DNA of 64,000 bases, taken from the NCBI GenBank assembly GCA_947495985.1, contig CANMBD010000006.1, positions 1-64,000 on the forward strand. Reading direction: 5' to 3'. Positions 34,873 through 43,455 of the stretch are shown here, one piece after another. Under the pieces are notes generated by a model, which did not search any database, had not been told where the DNA came from, and worked only from the letters and a program-made list of their open reading frames with translations. The position numbers and the translations under genes were made by a program. The DNA comes from an uncultured Sphingomonadaceae bacterium. GTDB lineage: Bacteria; Pseudomonadota; Alphaproteobacteria; Sphingomonadales; Sphingomonadaceae. Every line of letters starts with the position of its first letter. Positions within the stretch are counted from its first letter, which is position 1.

Positions 34873-37016
34873 CCAACTGGATGATGGACACCATGGTGTC
34901 GATGACATTGCTCATGGCGCTGGTACTGATAATCCGCAAGCCGGTAAGCCAATTTTTTGGACCACATATCGCTTATCTTCTTTGGGCCTTGCCACTTGCG
35001 CGCCTGTTCATGCCCACACTCACCTTGAAAGCGCCAGCACCGGTTGAGACGGGCGAAGCGGCGGTCGTAACGCCGTTACTTTCGGAGATCGCGATGGTTG
35101 CTCCCGTGGAAACGGCAGCAGTCGGCGCTCTGGCCTCCATCGATTGGATGGTGATCGCTTTGGTTGTCTGGCTTGGTGGTGCAGGCATGCTGTTCATCAG
35201 CAAACTGGCTGCCTATTTTCAGTTTCGTGAGGATATTGTTTCGGACGGTCGGCTCGTCGGACGTCATGGACGGATCAAAATTCTGGAAACCGCTGCAGTC
35301 GGCGGACCGTTGGCGTTCGGACTTTTTGAAAAATATATCGCAGTTCCAACCAATTTCTTCCGCGACTATGCACCCCGCGAAAGGGAATTGGCACTGGAAC
35401 ATGAAATTGCCCATCATGAATCCGGTGATTTGGCAGCCAATTTCGTCGGCTTGGTCATTTTGTCGCTGCACTGGTTCAATCCGGTGGCCTGGCTTGCCTG
35501 GATTGCGTTCCGGCAGGATCAGGAAACGGCCTGCGATGCGCGCATATTGCAAAATAGTGGCCGTGATTTGCGCGCGGTTTATGGGCGGACAATTGCCAAA
35601 TCAGTGTCCGGACACAAGCTTGGGCTTGCCAGTCCATTGAACCAGAAAAACAAGATCAAAGACCGGCTGAAAATGTTGGGGCAGAAAGAAAAGTCGAAAT
35701 TTCGCAAACGTATGGGTGCTTTGTTGGTTGGGGCAAGTACGGTTGTTGCCCTGCCGCTCACCGCGACGGTCACCTATGCGGTGGAAACAGAAGCGCATCC
35801 GCATGATGACGGCGTGATTGTCGATGATGAAATCATGGATGGTGAAAGTGTTGCTGTTGATGCGAGCTCCAAGCGAAAGGGCATCAAAATTAGCCGAAAA
35901 GCCACCAGCGTTGATGTCAATCCTGACCGCGCCGTGGTCACCGAAAAAACTGCGGATGGCTATAAATATATTGTCGATAACGAAGAGGGCCGGGTCGAAT
36001 TTCAATCAAAGCGTAAGTTGACGGACAAGCAAATTGCCAAAAAGCTTCGGAAGATTAGCGCTTCGAAGAAAAAGACAGAAACGTCTTGGGCGCCTAAGGC
36101 ACCCGTTCCACCTGTGCGGCCTGTACCGCCGGTTGCACCAGCGGACTTGGAATTTACGGCGTGGGACAAAGCCAATGGGACGATCAATATCACCATGCTC
36201 AATGGTGAAAAGGATTGGGCCAAAGTGCGCGCCAGCGGGAATGAACATGTCCACAAGATCAAATATAATGGCCGCACAGTTGTGCTTCGGACCAACAAGC
36301 CTCTGAGCAAGAAAGAGATCAAGGAAATGGTCCGTGAGGCCGAGGAATCGCGCCGTGAAGCAGAAGAAGCTGCGCGTGAGGCGAGAATTGATCGTGAAGA
36401 GATGCAACGCGAACTTGCCGAAGCTGCACGTGAACTCAGGGAAGCGGAGCGGGAGTGGAAACGCGAGTGGGAGCAGGAACGCAAAGAGGCATCTCAGATG
36501 GAGCGCGAAGCCCAACGGGACGTTGAGCGTTCGTTGCGGGAAGCACAGCGGGAAGTCCGCCAAGCGCAACGCGAAGCAGCAAGAGAGATGCGGGAAGCGG
36601 AAAGAGAAGCCCGTGAAGCACAACGCGAAGCCGAGCAGGAGGCACGCGAGGCAAAAAGCGTGGCGACAAGGATCTGGGATGTTACCCAGATAGCGTTCAA
36701 ACCCAATTTCAGGTCAGCTGCAAGCAGTTCAAGCCGTTCGCGTAGTTCTTATAGCACCAGTGGCTCGAACGCGGACTGCGCTGCCATGAACAAGAAAATT
36801 GCCTTTGCCGGACAAGGCGTCCTGAATGATCAGGCATGGGCCAGTGTTGTTGGCTGTTCCGACAAGAGTCGGAAAATCACATTGCAGGTGGCATTGAAAA
36901 AGCTTGAGAAAAAGCGCGCCAAGGCGGCGGAGTGCAGCAGTAAGGACTCCCGGCAAAAGCTGAAAGCGTTTGACCGTGATATCAAGGATCTGAAAGCTCA
37001 GCTTTCCATCACCTGA
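34869..37016 (+). CDS. BlaR1-like M56 metalloprotease with a long charged tail
   Basis: The 715-aa protein starts with helices at about 10-22, 31-49, 91-113 and 190-210 and a zinc protease site HEIAH at 178-182 with the downstream Glu219 in QDQETACDARI, then a last helix at about 282-305. This is the BlaR1/MecR1 protease architecture. In BlaR1 the extracytoplasmic part is a penicillin-binding sensor. Here residues ~306-715 instead hold a proline-rich segment (APKAPVPPVRPVPPVAP) and a long Arg/Glu/Ala-rich coiled coil (about 490-610), with no SxxK sensor motif visible. So the signal is unlikely to be a beta-lactam bound covalently. A large inverted repeat follows the stop. Confidence 0.9.
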   Translation: MTNWMMDTMVSMTLLMALVLIIRKPVSQFFGPHIAYLLWALPLARLFMPTLTLKAPAPVETGEAAVVTPLLSEIAMVAPVETAAVGALASIDWMVIALVVWLGGAGMLFISKLAAYFQFREDIVSDGRLVGRHGRIKILETAAVGGPLAFGLFEKYIAVPTNFFRDYAPRERELALEHEIAHHESGDLAANFVGLVILSLHWFNPVAWLAWIAFRQDQETACDARILQNSGRDLRAVYGRTIAKSVSGHKLGLASPLNQKNKIKDRLKMLGQKEKSKFRKRMGALLVGASTVVALPLTATVTYAVETEAHPHDDGVIVDDEIMDGESVAVDASSKRKGIKISRKATSVDVNPDRAVVTEKTADGYKYIVDNEEGRVEFQSKRKLTDKQIAKKLRKISASKKKTETSWAPKAPVPPVRPVPPVAPADLEFTAWDKANGTINITMLNGEKDWAKVRASGNEHVHKIKYNGRTVVLRTNKPLSKKEIKEMVREAEESRREAEEAAREARIDREEMQRELAEAARELREAEREWKREWEQERKEASQMEREAQRDVERSLREAQREVRQAQREAAREMREAEREAREAQREAEQEAREAKSVATRIWDVTQIAFKPNFRSAASSSSRSRSSYSTSGSNADCAAMNKKIAFAGQGVLNDQAWASVVGCSDKSRKITLQVALKKLEKKRAKAAECSSKDSRQKLKAFDRDIKDLKAQLSIT

Positions 37017-37031
37017 AACCCCTTAAAACCC

Positions 37032-37088
37032 ATCGTCACAAGATCGGGAGCGGCCCCTTTTGCGGTTCGCTCCCGATTTTGTGACGAT
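37032..37088. terminator. 21-bp stem-loop after the BlaR1-like gene
   Basis: ATCGTCACAA...GGGAGCG (37032-37052) pairs with CGCTCCC...GTGACGAT (37068-37088) over 21 bp with a single G-U wobble and a 15-nt loop. No long T-tract follows on the plus strand. It probably ends or stabilises the BlaR1-like transcript. Confidence 0.6.
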
Positions 37089-37130
37089 ATTCATGGTTGT
37101 TTTATGGCCTGAATATGCCACATCTTGATC

Positions 37131-38009
37131 ATGAATGTAGATTTTGACCCAAGCAAATTCCCGACCGGCCTTGCGGAGCAGCTGGAACCGCTGGTCGTGC
37201 GCGTGCTGGCGGGCAACCCCAGCCCCTATACTTATACCGGCACCCAGACCTATGTAGTGGGTAACAAAAGCGATCGGGCGGTTATTGATCCCGGTCCTGC
37301 AATTGACGACCATATTGACGCCATAATGGCGGCTGTCGGCGATGCCCGGATCAGCGCGATCATGTGTACGCATACGCACCGCGACCATAGCCCCGCCGCA
37401 AAACCGCTGGCAGCGCGAACCGGCGCGCCGATAATCGGCTGTGCGCCGCTGGTTCTCGATGATGATGGCCCGCGGGCCGACGAGAGTTTTGACAAGACTT
37501 ACAGTCCCGACCGGGTGCTGGTGGACGGCGAAGCACTGTCTGGTGACGGTTGGACCATCGAAGCGGTGGCGACGCCGGGTCATACGTCCAATCATCTTTG
37601 CCTCGCGGTGCAGGAATCCGGCGCGCTGTTCACCGGCGATCATGTCATGGCCTGGTCGACCAGCGTCATTGTGCCGCCCGATGGCGACATGGCGGACTAT
37701 ATGGCCAGCCTGCAAAAGCTTTATGAACGCGATGATAAGGTCTATTATCCGGCTCACGGTAAAAAAGTCGACAAACCGCGGCAACTCGTACGCGGTATGA
37801 TGGGGCACCGGAAACAGCGCGAACGGCAGATTCTCAAGATACTGGAAGACGGTCCATCGGCTATTCCTGATATGGTGACACAAATGTACAAAGGGCTTGA
37901 TCCGCGCCTGAAGGGCGCGGCTGGCCAATCGGTACGCGCGCATCTGATCGACCTGCAGAACCGCGAGACTGTCGCCATGGATGGTGATATCTGGAAAATG
38001 TCCCGGTGA
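37131..38009 (+). CDS. MBL-fold hydrolase (LACTB2-like)
   Basis: The 292-aa protein has the zinc motif THTHRDH followed by SPAAKPLAARTGAPIIG, then TPGHTSNHLCLAV, FTGDHVMAWSTSVI and a C-terminal winged-helix-like region (AGQSVRAHLIDLQNRETVAM). This arrangement matches the LACTB2/beta-lactamase-like hydrolase group, which includes RNA- or thioester-cleaving members; the substrate is not assignable. It overlaps the DUF4230 gene (GTGA). Start is the ATG at 37131, with no clear ribosome-binding site. Confidence 0.88.
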   Translation: MNVDFDPSKFPTGLAEQLEPLVVRVLAGNPSPYTYTGTQTYVVGNKSDRAVIDPGPAIDDHIDAIMAAVGDARISAIMCTHTHRDHSPAAKPLAARTGAPIIGCAPLVLDDDGPRADESFDKTYSPDRVLVDGEALSGDGWTIEAVATPGHTSNHLCLAVQESGALFTGDHVMAWSTSVIVPPDGDMADYMASLQKLYERDDKVYYPAHGKKVDKPRQLVRGMMGHRKQRERQILKILEDGPSAIPDMVTQMYKGLDPRLKGAAGQSVRAHLIDLQNRETVAMDGDIWKMSR

Positions 38010-38707
38010 ATCGCCGCTACGCCATTCCCATGGCGATCATGGCAGGTGTGTTGGTGATCATCGGAGCCTTGTCCTGGTTGCTACTGTCCAGGTTTGAAAG
38101 CAGCTTCACGCCTGATCCGGTGTCGATTGCCAGTGCGAGCCTTGACGGTTTGCGCGAACAGAACCGGCTGACGGTATTTTCGGCCAGCTATAACGCGACG
38201 GTGACCACCACGGTGAGCCGTATCGGTCTGTCGGCCCGCAAGACCCTGATCATGCCGGGGTCGGTGCGCTATGAAATTGATCTGGCCAAACTGGATGCTG
38301 ATAACGTCCGCTGGGATGAAACGACCAAAACCCTGTCGGTGGAAATGCCGCCGATCGAGATTGCGCGGCCAGAGGTGCAGATTGATCGCATTCAAAGCTA
38401 CGACGATGGCGGTATATTGATGGCGCTGACGGATGCGGAAAAAACGCTGGATCAAGCCAATCGGAAGAAAGGCGTCGCAGAACTGGCAAAACAGGCCAAA
38501 AACCCTTTACAGATGCGATTGGCGCGGGACGCCGCACGGAGAGCGGTGGAGAGCAGCTTTGTCCTGCCGCTGCGCGCTGCCGGACTGGATGCCAATGTCG
38601 ATGCGTTTTTTGCATTCGAGAGAAGTGCGGCTAATACGGACCGCTGGGATGTATCCCGGTCGATCAAGGATGTACTGGCCGACAAGGAAAAGCAGGGAGC
38701 AGAGTGA
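38006..38707 (+). CDS. DUF4230-domain membrane-anchored protein
   Basis: The 233-aa product has one N-terminal helix (about 6-28) and a DUF4230 domain (GLREQNRLTVFSASYNATVT, PGSVRYEIDLAKLDADNVRW, EMPPIEIARPEVQIDRIQSY). These proteins resemble secretion- or stress-related envelope components of unknown role. GTG start overlaps the MBL stop. It is the middle gene of a three-gene operon. Confidence 0.88.
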   Translation: MNRRYAIPMAIMAGVLVIIGALSWLLLSRFESSFTPDPVSIASASLDGLREQNRLTVFSASYNATVTTTVSRIGLSARKTLIMPGSVRYEIDLAKLDADNVRWDETTKTLSVEMPPIEIARPEVQIDRIQSYDDGGILMALTDAEKTLDQANRKKGVAELAKQAKNPLQMRLARDAARRAVESSFVLPLRAAGLDANVDAFFAFERSAANTDRWDVSRSIKDVLADKEKQGAE

Positions 38708-39795
38708 TGAAATTCTGGAGCAAGGCGGCCTTCGCGGGTATGGCCATGATCGTAAGCGCCTGCGGGCAGGAACCTGAAGGACAAGGGCCTGAACAGCCGG
38801 TTTCATCGACGGCCGAGTTCGAACTGCCGATCCCGATGACCAACAATGCGGTGGCGCTCGCCGAGGGGCCTGACGGGCCAACGCTCTATAGCTTCAACGG
38901 ACTGAAGTCGGGCAAAAGCTGGAAGGATGCCAGCAATGCTGCCTTCGCCTGTATCATCAGCATCAAGGACTGTGAGGAAATTGCCTCTGTGCCGGTGAAT
39001 GACGGACGCCTGGCCAGTGCCGCGGTCACGGTGGCGGGCAAAATCTACCTTTTCGGTGGCTATACTGTTGCGGAAAATGGCGATGAAGTATCGACGCCGG
39101 AAGTCTTCGCCTTTGACCCCAAAAACAGCGATTACAAGCGCCTTGCCGATATGCCGACACCGGTCGATGACATGGTCGCGCTGCCCTATCGCGACCGCTA
39201 TATCTATCTGGTGTCCGGTTGGCATGATGAGGGCAATGTGAGCCTGGTCCAGCTTTATGACACACAGGCCGATAGCTGGAGCATGGCGACGGAATACCCC
39301 GGCAAGCCGGTTTTCGGCCATGCGGGCGGTCTGGCGAATGATAGCATGATCATCACCGATGGCGTGGCTGTTGCCGGGCTAGTCGATCGCAAACGCAAAT
39401 TTGCCGCGGCCCCTTTTGCGTGGCGCGGCGATATCAATCCGGCTGATCCAGAACAGATTACCTGGCGCGCGGTGGAGGCGCATCCCGGCGGCCCGCAATA
39501 CCGTATGGCAGCCATGGGCGACAATGATCGCGGCATGATCCTTTTTGCCGGCGGCGGCGATAATCCCTATAATTATGACGGAATCGGCTATGATGGAGAG
39601 CCCGCGAAACCAACGGACCGGATATTTGGTTATGATCTGAATACCGATGAGTGGGCAGAGTTGGGCCAGCTGGCCGCGCCCAGCATGGATCATCGCGCTC
39701 TCGTAAAGTCGGGAGATGATCACTATATCATGGGGGGAATGGATGCGGATCAGGCCGTGACAGCGCGGATCATGAAATTCCGCATCGATGATTGA
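38707..39795 (+). CDS. Kelch-repeat lipoprotein
   Basis: The 362-aa product has a lipobox VSAC (Cys19 in the numbering from this ATG) and a beta-propeller made of kelch-like blades, e.g. GKIYLFGGYTVAENGDEVST, DRYIYLVSGWHDEGNVS and DHYIMGGMDADQAVTARIM. It resembles periplasmic N-acetylneuraminate epimerase-type propellers in fold only. The TGA of the preceding gene overlaps the ATG by one base. A GTG start three bases earlier is the alternative. Confidence 0.82.
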   Translation: MKFWSKAAFAGMAMIVSACGQEPEGQGPEQPVSSTAEFELPIPMTNNAVALAEGPDGPTLYSFNGLKSGKSWKDASNAAFACIISIKDCEEIASVPVNDGRLASAAVTVAGKIYLFGGYTVAENGDEVSTPEVFAFDPKNSDYKRLADMPTPVDDMVALPYRDRYIYLVSGWHDEGNVSLVQLYDTQADSWSMATEYPGKPVFGHAGGLANDSMIITDGVAVAGLVDRKRKFAAAPFAWRGDINPADPEQITWRAVEAHPGGPQYRMAAMGDNDRGMILFAGGGDNPYNYDGIGYDGEPAKPTDRIFGYDLNTDEWAELGQLAAPSMDHRALVKSGDDHYIMGGMDADQAVTARIMKFRIDD

Positions 39796-39849
39796 TCTTC
39801 GCCGCTGCCTCGTGGCATAGCGGCGGTAAGTTACTTAAAGGAAAAGACA

Positions 39850-40863
39850 ATGGACGCACGTGGCGGAATTGGTGGCAGCTTGGCCGGAGTAGATGTAATC
39901 GAGGAAATCCACCGTCTGCGCAAAGAGCGCAACGCGATCATCCTCGCGCATTATTACCAGAAACCGGAAATTCAGGACATTGCCGATTTTGTCGGTGATA
40001 GTCTGGAGCTTTCCCGCAAGGCGGCGGAAACCGATGCCGATGTCATCGCCTTTTGCGGTGTGAAATTCATGGCGGAAACCGCGAAAATCCTGTCGCCTGA
40101 GAAGATTGTCGTCCTGCCGGACATGGATGCGGGCTGCAGTTTGGAAGACAGCTGTCCGCCGGACAAGTTCAAGGCGTTTCGCGATGAACATCCCGATCAT
40201 ATCGCGCTGACCTATATAAACTGCTCGGCCGAGGTGAAGGCGCTCAGCGACATTATCGTGACCAGCTCATCCGCCGAACATATTCTCTCGCAAATTCCCA
40301 AGGATCAGAAGATCATCTTTGGCCCGGACAAGCATCTGGGCGGCTATATCGCCAAGAAAACCGGCCGCGACATGCTGTTGTGGCCCGGCGTCTGCATTGT
40401 CCATGAGGCGTTTAGTGAGACAGAGCTTCTCAAGCTGCAAACCCAGCATCCCGATGCGCCGGTGGCGGCCCATCCCGAATGCCCAGCTTACATCTTGGAT
40501 CATGCAGACATGGTCGGTTCAACCAGCGCGATCCTGAAATATGCCAAGGAATTTGAAGGCGATACAATCATCATCGCGACCGAACCGCATATCATTCACC
40601 AGATGGAAAAAGCGGTGCCGGAAAAGAATTTCATCGGTGCACCCGGTGCGGATGGCAACTGCAATTGTAATATCTGCCCCTATATGGCGCTCAACACGAT
40701 GGAAAAGCTCTATGTTGCCTTGCGCGATCTGGAACCACGCATCGAGATGGACGAGGAACTGCGTCTGCAGGCCCGCAAATCGATCGACAAGATGATGGAG
40801 ATGGCCAGCGCGACCTTAGGGCAGGGCGATTTGGGACCGGCTGATCTGGCGCATGAGGGGTGA
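39850..40863 (+). CDS. nadA: Quinolinate synthase
   Basis: NadA condenses iminoaspartate with dihydroxyacetone phosphate into quinolinate using a 4Fe-4S cluster. The 337-aa protein has AIILAHYYQKPEIQDIADFVGDSLELSR, MDAGCSLEDSCPP, GPDKHLGGYIAKKTGR, AHPECP and NCNCNICPYM, which carry the cluster cysteines and substrate residues. AAGGAAAAG precedes the ATG. Its partner enzymes are nadC (downstream) and nadB (at 58 kb). Confidence 0.97.
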   Translation: MDARGGIGGSLAGVDVIEEIHRLRKERNAIILAHYYQKPEIQDIADFVGDSLELSRKAAETDADVIAFCGVKFMAETAKILSPEKIVVLPDMDAGCSLEDSCPPDKFKAFRDEHPDHIALTYINCSAEVKALSDIIVTSSSAEHILSQIPKDQKIIFGPDKHLGGYIAKKTGRDMLLWPGVCIVHEAFSETELLKLQTQHPDAPVAAHPECPAYILDHADMVGSTSAILKYAKEFEGDTIIIATEPHIIHQMEKAVPEKNFIGAPGADGNCNCNICPYMALNTMEKLYVALRDLEPRIEMDEELRLQARKSIDKMMEMASATLGQGDLGPADLAHEG

Positions 40864-40900
40864 CGGTTAAACGCCAATTACCTGTTCAGGGAGGGACAGC

Positions 40901-41635
40901 ATGGTATTGCGAAAACCAATCAAGATCATTTTTGCGTCCCTTATAGTCGCCAGTCTTTGCGTGCCTTCTGTTACTCTTGCGATGGATGATGGAAACGTCC
41001 TGTCCTCTGCGACTTGTGAGGAGGTTTTAGAATCGCCCGATCAGTCGGAAATCCAGCGGGAGGAACCTGTCACTATTCCGGGCGAATATCGCGATATTGC
41101 CAGCTCCACAAAATCTGCAATGAAAATCAAGACGTTAAGGGGCGGCATTACCTGCTTCGATGTCAGGGATTGGAATGTTGTTGAACAGTTTTGGATCAGC
41201 GGTGACGGACGCTTCTTTGGTTTTCATACATTTGGTTTGGAAGCAGACGGGCACCATGTAATTGATCGAATCGCACCTGACATAATATTGGAAACCGGTC
41301 TCAGGCCAGTATTTTCGGATGATGCAACCATGTTCGCTGCCGCCCAGAGAACCGGAGCTGGTTGGGGAAATTTGGAAGGGCTTGGTGTTTGGCGCGTGGG
41401 GCCAGATGGTACGGAATCTGTATATAAGTTTAACAACGGACTGCTTGACGGACTGGATTGGCGGATAGACAGCTGGATCGGGAATGATGAAGTGCGCTTA
41501 TCAACCATTCATGAGTTTGCATTGGGCGAGGACGGCGACTCTTTTGAAGAGATTCTGGCAAAATCCAAACGTTATAACTACCGGTTGATCAAACGCGGAG
41601 CCAATTGGGAATTGGAAGATATTGATGAGCCATAG
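40901..41635 (+). CDS. Secreted hypothetical protein between nadA and nadC
   Basis: The 244-aa product has a signal peptide (about 1-27, cleavage after TLA) and a mainly beta mature part with WXXD/GDGRFFGFHTFG and two to three cysteines. I do not recognise the family. AGGGAGGG precedes the ATG. It starts 37 bp after nadA and ends 3 bp before the GTG of nadC, so it shares their transcript. A secreted protein in an NAD operon is unexplained. Confidence 0.8.
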   Translation: MVLRKPIKIIFASLIVASLCVPSVTLAMDDGNVLSSATCEEVLESPDQSEIQREEPVTIPGEYRDIASSTKSAMKIKTLRGGITCFDVRDWNVVEQFWISGDGRFFGFHTFGLEADGHHVIDRIAPDIILETGLRPVFSDDATMFAAAQRTGAGWGNLEGLGVWRVGPDGTESVYKFNNGLLDGLDWRIDSWIGNDEVRLSTIHEFALGEDGDSFEEILAKSKRYNYRLIKRGANWELEDIDEP

Positions 41636-41638
41636 TTT

Positions 41639-42487
41639 GTGACCTTCACTTTAGACCGCTTTGATCTCGACGCCTTCGTGGCGTCCACCCTCGCCGAAGA
41701 CCTTGGCCCGACGGGCCGCGATGTCACGTCTGAAGCCGTGATCCCGGAGGACGCCATCTTTACCGGTGTGATGGACAGCCGCCACGACGCCGTGATCGCG
41801 GGCCTGCCGATTGCCGAGGCGTTTTTCCGGTCGCTTGATCCTGATGTCGAAATCGAAATCCTCGCAGCTGAAGGTGAAGCGGTTGAGGCGGGCACCGACA
41901 TCATGCGGCTGAAAGGCAAAGGCCGGGCGATGCTGACGGCGGAGCGGAGCGCGCTCAATACGGTGCAGCATCTCACCGGCATTGCCAGCATGACCAACGA
42001 ATATGTGCGCAAGATTGTTGGCACCGGCTGCACCCTGCTTGATACGCGCAAGACGATCCCGGGTCTGCGCGTGCTGGAGAAATATGCGACCCGCATGGGC
42101 GGGGCTGAGAATCATCGCATGGGCCTGTGGGATGCGGCTATGATCAAGGATAATCATGTCGCGGTCGCTGGCGATATCAGCGAGGCAGTGAAGCGCGCCG
42201 TAGATGCCGGGATTGAACGGATTATCGTCGAAGTGGACCGGGTGGACCAGATCGAGCCGGCGCTGGCCGCAGGTGCGACCCATTTGTTGCTCGATAATAT
42301 GGAGCCAGCCACTTTGCGCGGGGCGGTAACCCTGATCGGCGGGCGCGTGATCACGGAGGCATCCGGCGGCGTGACGCTCGAAACGATCTTCGACAAGGCG
42401 GACACAGGTGTGGACTTTATATCAGTCGGCCGTCTCACGCAGTCGGCACCGGCAGCTGACATCGGGCTGGACTTTGCACAAGTGTAA
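41639..42487 (+). CDS. nadC: Nicotinate-nucleotide pyrophosphorylase (carboxylating)
   Basis: NadC (QPRTase) turns quinolinate and PRPP into nicotinate mononucleotide, CO2 and PPi. The 282-aa protein has LAEDLGPTGRDVTSEAVI, TAERSALNTVQHLTGIAS, LLDTRKTIPGLRVLEKYA, GAENHRMGLWDAAMIKDNH, and FISVGRLTQSAPAADIGLDF. GTG start 3 bp past the upstream stop is consistent with coupling. Confidence 0.97.
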   Translation: MTFTLDRFDLDAFVASTLAEDLGPTGRDVTSEAVIPEDAIFTGVMDSRHDAVIAGLPIAEAFFRSLDPDVEIEILAAEGEAVEAGTDIMRLKGKGRAMLTAERSALNTVQHLTGIASMTNEYVRKIVGTGCTLLDTRKTIPGLRVLEKYATRMGGAENHRMGLWDAAMIKDNHVAVAGDISEAVKRAVDAGIERIIVEVDRVDQIEPALAAGATHLLLDNMEPATLRGAVTLIGGRVITEASGGVTLETIFDKADTGVDFISVGRLTQSAPAADIGLDFAQV

Positions 42488-42523
42488 GCTAGGTTCAGGG
42501 CTTCTTTGGCAAGGGAGACCATC

Positions 42524-42949
42524 ATGCGGCCAACATCGATCATACGGTTTGAACAGCTATTCCTGACATCTTTGGCGATCGGGCTGATTAACGTTCTTCT
42601 GACCTGGGACACGACGATGGCCACTATTCAGGCAGATCCGAATTCTGCCGCTTTGGGACCTAATTTTGCTTATATTACAACCGCTTTTGGTTTCGGAATC
42701 AACATATTGCTCTGGTATCTGGTAGCCCGCAAAGCTGTTGGCTTTGTGAAATGGATATTGCTGGTGCTGATGGTTATCGGGCTTTTGGCACTGCCTTCCT
42801 CTTTTGCGACACTGCCAACACTCAACCTGGCCATCGCCCTCGTTGTGACCATCATGCAAGCCATAGCGGTCTACATGCTTTTCCGGCCCGATGCGAAAAG
42901 ATGGTTTGCTGGCGAGCAAACCGTCGATCTGGAAAAAACCTTTGAGTGA
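42524..42949 (+). CDS. Four-helix membrane protein, tandem paralog 1
   Basis: The 141-aa protein has about four helices and ends FRPDAKRWFAGEQTVDLEKTFE. Its start MRPTSIIRFEQLFLTSLAIG follows AAGGGAG; an in-frame TTG upstream lacks such a site. It aligns by eye with the next gene: FEQLFLTSLAIGLIN versus FERLYFASLGIALFN, and FRPDAKRWF versus FRSDAVQWF. No family name is known to me. Confidence 0.8.
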   Translation: MRPTSIIRFEQLFLTSLAIGLINVLLTWDTTMATIQADPNSAALGPNFAYITTAFGFGINILLWYLVARKAVGFVKWILLVLMVIGLLALPSSFATLPTLNLAIALVVTIMQAIAVYMLFRPDAKRWFAGEQTVDLEKTFE

Positions 42950-42983
42950 TCGCGGGCCGTTGATGTGAAGAATTTTCGATAGG

Positions 42984-43454
42984 ATGAAACTTCCACGTCC
43001 CAAGGCAATCCTGTGGTTTGAGCGTCTCTATTTCGCTTCTCTCGGCATAGCGTTGTTCAACGAATATGTGATGTGGCCGGTCATGGTGGCTGAAATGGAG
43101 TGGACCTTGTCTAGCCATTTGGTTTTGTGGTTTTTTATCATCCTGTTCTCATTCATCATCTGGTATTTTTTGGCAATAAAGGCAAAGGCTTGGGCGCGAT
43201 GGATGCAGATCATCTTTACGGGCCTGGCTGTGATTGTCCTGTTTGCCGAGATTGGTGGCATCATTGCACCGGGCATTGAAGACAGCAATCTTTCGGGCGT
43301 CGTCTGGAAGGATATGGTGTGGCCGGAGACATTTACCGGCCTATATGTGATTTCGGTTTTGGTAAATGGCGTCGGAACCGCTTTCCTTTTCCGTTCAGAT
43401 GCGGTGCAATGGTTTGAGCAGAAACGGTTAGTGATTGATAAGGTTTTTGACTGA
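42984..43454 (+). CDS. Four-helix membrane protein, tandem paralog 2
   Basis: The 156-aa protein has the same architecture and ends as the preceding gene, 34 bp away, and is most likely its duplicate. It has about four helices, with an acidic loop around IAPGIEDSNLSGVVWK. It ends one base before the RNase T2 start and probably shares its transcript. Confidence 0.8.
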   Translation: MKLPRPKAILWFERLYFASLGIALFNEYVMWPVMVAEMEWTLSSHLVLWFFIILFSFIIWYFLAIKAKAWARWMQIIFTGLAVIVLFAEIGGIIAPGIEDSNLSGVVWKDMVWPETFTGLYVISVLVNGVGTAFLFRSDAVQWFEQKRLVIDKVFD

Positions 43455-43455
43455 T

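Noticed and set aside
36002..36623. Minus-strand frames across the BlaR1-like tail
   Set aside because: They are the antisense image of an Arg/Glu-rich repeat region, whose low complexity creates long open frames in several phases.
36320..36660. Possible tandem DNA repeat in the BlaR1-like coiled coil
   Set aside because: The repeated element is only at amino-acid level (Arg-Glu-Ala heptads). The nucleotide sequence varies and shows no exact unit.
41651..42283. 210-codon minus-strand frame
   Set aside because: It is antisense to nadC, with His- and Arg-rich composition typical of shadow frames.
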